Shown piece after piece: positions 61,084 to 64,000 of a stretch of 64,000 nt of DNA. The stretch is from the NCBI GenBank assembly GCA_902826835.1, contig CADEGH010000020.1, positions 1-64,000 on the forward strand, read 5' to 3'. Origin of the DNA: an uncultured bacterium. Lineage in GTDB: Bacteria > Planctomycetota > GCA-002687715. Under the pieces are notes generated by a model. The model was not told the origin of the DNA, did not search any database, and worked only from the letters and a program-made list of their open reading frames with translations. Numbering within the stretch: the first letter of the stretch is position 1; the number at the start of each line of letters is the position of its first letter. The translations under genes and the position numbers were made by a program.

Positions 61084-63603
61084 ATGATGGAACGGTCGGA
61101 AAATTCTTCTTCGGATCCCGCCGTGACCCTTCGTTCGGAGTGGCAAAGGGGGGTGCCTTCGCCCGCCCGGATTCGCGAGCTTCTCGCGTCTGCCCCGAAC
61201 GACGCACTCCGCTGTGAGCTTCTGACGATCGATGCCGAGGAACGGTGGGCGCGCGGCCTTTCCGGCGGCTTGGAGCACTACCTCGACAGCGTGCCCGCAG
61301 TATCCGCTATCGAAGGGGCCGTCCAGTCCCTGCTCTTGGCGGAGATCCTCCGGCAACCCGAGGTCGAGCGGTCCGCGCTCCGTGTCGCGATGGCCACGAA
61401 GTACCCGAGTCTGGTGGACGAGATCGAACTGGCGTTGGACCTTTTCGAGGCCATGGGCGAGCCCTGCGCCGGGCAGGTCTTGGACCAGTACCGACTCGAG
61501 CGCCCCCTCGGCCAAGGCTCCTTTGCGGTGGTGTGGCTCGCTTACGACTCCAAGCTCGATCGCCGGATCGCCCTGAAGCTGCTCCACCCTCGCGACGGGG
61601 TGGCCCAGGATGATGCGGTGGGGGCCCTGTCCGAGGCTCAGGCTGCGGCGCGGCTACGCCACCCGAGCATCGTGACCATCCACGCGGCCGGCCAGTTCGA
61701 GGGGACCGGCCGCCATTACATCGACTGCGAAGTGATCGGCGACGCGGCTCCGACCCCCTCCGATCCGAGGGCCATCGCCGTCGGCACCCCGATGTCGAAG
61801 CTCGGTTCGGAGCCCGGGAAACCCGCCGTCTCTCCACGGCGAGCCTGCGCACTCGTGCGGGAGGTCACGGCGGCGATGGTGGTAGCCCACGCGCACGGAA
61901 TCGTGCATCGTGATCTGAAGCCCGCCAACATCGTGGTGACTCCGAGCGGTCGGCCGGTGGTCACCGACTTCGGGTTTTCCTTGCTCAAACGGGGGGACGG
62001 AGGGCTCGACGGACTGGAGCCGAGCGCCGAGTCGTCTCGGGCTCGCACCATCTCCGGAGGAACTCCGGCCTTCATGGCCCCGGAACAAGCTCGCGGCGAA
62101 TCCGCGACGCCCCTGACCGACGTGTTCTGTCTCGGCTCGACCCTTTACTACCTGCTGGCCGGCCGGTCGCCCTACGATCTGAAAGGTGGCCTGACCGCGG
62201 TCTTGGAGCAGGCTCGAGCCGCCAGGATCGCACCGCTTCCTTCCGGAGTTCCCGGGCGTCTCCGCGCGATCGTCGGCAAGGCGATGGCCCACGAGCCGGA
62301 GGATCGTTACGCATCCGCGAGTGCCTTCGAAGGTGATCTCGCGGCTTTCCTCGAACAAAGACCGACGTCCCACGATGGGCTCGGGTTGGGGCCACAGCTC
62401 TTTTGGCTCCTTCGGCGACGGCCGAAGACGATGGTGGGCGCAACCCTCGTCGTCGCCGCCATCCTCGGCTTTCTCTGGCTCTGGTCGGGGGAGCGAGCCC
62501 GCCGCAACAGCCTCGAAGAAGAACTCGAAGCGGAATCGCTCATCGACCGCGCGGATAGCTTCTGGCCTCGCAACGCCCAGGCACTTCCCGCGTTGCAGCA
62601 CTGGATCGAGCGGTCGGACGCATTGTTGAGCCGGATGGACGAACGCAAGCCGGTTTGGGCCCGCCTCCGAGCCGTGCAGCCAATCGTGCGCGATCACGAA
62701 GTCGTGACGCGGCGGGTGCTCAGTCAATCTCCCACCGCTTGGCAGGAATGTCTGCGGGAGGTGGCGGGCGACGCGGAATTGGGTCGGTATCTCCGAACAC
62801 CGCTGCGGGGACTTGAGCCGCTCGGACGCCATCCGGTGAGCGGCCACTGGGAATTTTGGCACATCGAGACGGGGGAAAGACCGGCGTGGCCGGAGACCTC
62901 GGATCCCGCGCGGGGCGCCCTGCCCGAATCGAGTGCCCTCGTGATGGTGCTGATTCCGGGAGGCGATGTGGTGCTTGCCGGTGAGGCGCTGCGGCTGCCC
63001 CCGTTCCTCGTGGCGAAGTATGAACTGACGCAGGGTCAGTACTTTCGACTGACGAGAGAATCTCCGAGCCAATTCAGGCCGGCCAGTGGCGGACCATCCT
63101 CGGGGCGAGCCCATCCGGTGGAGCGGATTCCGCTCGGCAGGGCTCGCTCGGTCGCGGCTCGCATCGAAATGAGCCTGCCGACGTGGGCGCAGTGGCGTCG
63201 CATCTGCGGAACCGCGGAAGCGCGCGAGGGCGCGGCCTCCCTCGGGCTCCCTTTGCCTGCCAATCTCAAGGACGAGGCATGGCGACGCGAGTATCGACGC
63301 ACCGACCTCGTCGAACCCTTTGATGACGGTTGGCCGCAGCACGCGCCGGTTGGGAGTTTTCCACCGAACGGGAGCGGCCTCTACGACCTCTTCGGGAACA
63401 TCTACGAGTGGATCGAAGATGCTCCGCTCATGACCCGGCCCGGGATCCCGGAGTCCGAAATCCGGCGCAGCGGGTTTGCCATGGGGGGGAGCTTCGCCAC
63501 CAGCGCCGACTACTCGGGGCGAGCCCAAGGGGCTCGCCTCCATCCAGATGATCCCAACCACGAGTTGGGTTTCCGCCCCGTGCTCAATTTGTTCTCCAAC
63601 TGA
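61084..63603 (+). CDS. Membrane Ser/Thr kinase fused to FGE-sulfatase-like domain
   Basis: From the ATG at 61084 the protein is 839 residues. A ~135-residue helical N terminus is followed by a Hanks kinase domain: P-loop GQGSFAVV (143-150), Lys165 in RIALKLL, HRDLKPAN (275-282), DFG (295-297) and APE (332-334). A membrane helix (~449-468) leads to an extracytoplasmic part, with a formylglycine-generating-enzyme/SUMF1-type domain at ~615-839 (GSGLYDLFGNIYEWIED and GFAMGGSFATSADY). The FGE-like domain probably binds ligand or substrate. All catalytic kinase residues look present. Divergent from the ECF sigma factor. Confidence 0.92.
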   Translation: MMERSENSSSDPAVTLRSEWQRGVPSPARIRELLASAPNDALRCELLTIDAEERWARGLSGGLEHYLDSVPAVSAIEGAVQSLLLAEILRQPEVERSALRVAMATKYPSLVDEIELALDLFEAMGEPCAGQVLDQYRLERPLGQGSFAVVWLAYDSKLDRRIALKLLHPRDGVAQDDAVGALSEAQAAARLRHPSIVTIHAAGQFEGTGRHYIDCEVIGDAAPTPSDPRAIAVGTPMSKLGSEPGKPAVSPRRACALVREVTAAMVVAHAHGIVHRDLKPANIVVTPSGRPVVTDFGFSLLKRGDGGLDGLEPSAESSRARTISGGTPAFMAPEQARGESATPLTDVFCLGSTLYYLLAGRSPYDLKGGLTAVLEQARAARIAPLPSGVPGRLRAIVGKAMAHEPEDRYASASAFEGDLAAFLEQRPTSHDGLGLGPQLFWLLRRRPKTMVGATLVVAAILGFLWLWSGERARRNSLEEELEAESLIDRADSFWPRNAQALPALQHWIERSDALLSRMDERKPVWARLRAVQPIVRDHEVVTRRVLSQSPTAWQECLREVAGDAELGRYLRTPLRGLEPLGRHPVSGHWEFWHIETGERPAWPETSDPARGALPESSALVMVLIPGGDVVLAGEALRLPPFLVAKYELTQGQYFRLTRESPSQFRPASGGPSSGRAHPVERIPLGRARSVAARIEMSLPTWAQWRRICGTAEAREGAASLGLPLPANLKDEAWRREYRRTDLVEPFDDGWPQHAPVGSFPPNGSGLYDLFGNIYEWIEDAPLMTRPGIPESEIRRSGFAMGGSFATSADYSGRAQGARLHPDDPNHELGFRPVLNLFSN

Positions 63604-63614
63604 AGGGATCTGTC

Positions 63615-64000
63615 ATGCTCAGCCACTTCCGGCGTGCTCAGGACGGCGTCGAATTCCGACCGAAATTCCTCGATCAATCGGGCCCTTCCCGCTTGGTGAT
63701 CGCTTGGTTGCTCGCAACCGCATGCGCCTCGGGCCAGTGGTTACCCTTTGCGTTCATAGACGGAATGCCGGGCGAGAACTTCGGCACCAGCATCGCGACC
63801 GGGGGGGATTACAACGGTGACGGCACGCCGGACTTCGCAGTGGGCGGCGGCACCAGCGGCAACGTTTACGTCTACAGCGGGGTGGTGGCGCCGGTGTTGA
63901 TCGCCACTCTCTCGGGCAATCCGCTGGATCTGTTCGGGTTCGCCATCGACTTCGCCAATGTCGATGGGGGTACGGATACGGAACTCGTGATCGGCATTCC
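63615..64000 (+). CDS. FG-GAP repeat protein, N-terminal part (3' end outside window)
   Basis: The ATG at 63615 starts 11 bases after the kinase stop. A long N-terminal region leads to a hydrophobic signal-like segment (residues ~28-42) and then FG-GAP/integrin-alpha-type repeats: GENFGTSIATGGDYNGDGTPD (split: GENFGTSIATGGD and YNGDGTPD) and DLFGFAIDFANVDGG. The DxNxDG loop binds calcium in known propellers. At least two blades are visible before the window ends. It is likely exported and cotranscribed with the kinase. Confidence 0.8.
   Translation, partial: MLSHFRRAQDGVEFRPKFLDQSGPSRLVIAWLLATACASGQWLPFAFIDGMPGENFGTSIATGGDYNGDGTPDFAVGGGTSGNVYVYSGVVAPVLIATLSGNPLDLFGFAIDFANVDGGTDTELVIGI

Overview
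The window is about 64 kb of GC-rich bacterial DNA, most consistent with a Planctomycetota-type genome. The evidence is a combination of traits: an ECF sigma factor beside a membrane Ser/Thr kinase fused to a formylglycine-generating-enzyme-like domain, many large secreted proteins whose signal peptides end in AQ, FG-GAP and RHS proteins, a SASA-type esterase, a Gfo/Idh/MocA oxidoreductase and a MoxR/Bat operon. BamD-like and LptE-like lipoproteins indicate a Gram-negative outer membrane. No rRNA, tRNA, CRISPR array or replication origin was recognised. The lineage call is an inference from gene content.

Left end (1-4436) is an accessory, lower-GC island. It holds the C-terminal end of an RHS-repeat polymorphic-toxin-like gene with a cysteine-rich tip, a tightly coupled small membrane protein, a broken IS3-family element and a short remnant of another open frame that runs with an ATGA overlap into a 351-aa membrane protein. 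The IS orfB is interrupted by a perfect palindromic triplet repeat, (TAG)11(TAC)13. This is the oddest sequence object in the window.

4586-15331: a small Cys-cluster protein, a Gfo/Idh/MocA oxidoreductase, then a five-gene minus-strand run transcribed 14293 to 6333. That run encodes an NqrB/RnfD-like membrane domain fused to Sel1 repeats, a PDZ/toroid/discoidin secreted protein, a YdjC deacetylase, a dolichol-phosphate-sugar-type GT2 and a heparinase-like toroid protein. An unrecognised 194-aa protein closes the region.

15404-31338: a secreted repeat-family protein, a GT-C glycosyltransferase coupled to a polysaccharide flippase, a YkgJ-type Cys-cluster protein, and a seven-gene MoxR/DUF58/Bat operon that includes a 991-aa lipoprotein and a BatD-BatE fusion.

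31381-40705: a 3-methyladenine DNA glycosylase, two adjacent paralogous secreted proteins, a HEAT-repeat lipoprotein, then a coupled chain of CorC/HlyC-type protein, RecO, BamD-like and LptE-like lipoproteins. A vapB antitoxin with only a stump of vapC follows.

40966-54120: the conserved folP-cdaA-cdaR-glmM cluster linking folate, c-di-AMP and peptidoglycan precursor synthesis, then tsaB, a DUF2891-type protein, alr, a PhyH-type dioxygenase, a Kef-type antiporter, and a GT39/GtrA/GtrB trio for lipid-linked sugar transfer.

54130-64000: two overlapping secreted proteins, an 888-bp gene-poor gap with an orphan strong terminator, an unrecognised membrane-anchored protein, an esterase with one intact and one degenerate SGNH domain, and the divergent ECF sigma / kinase-FGE pair followed by the start of an FG-GAP protein.
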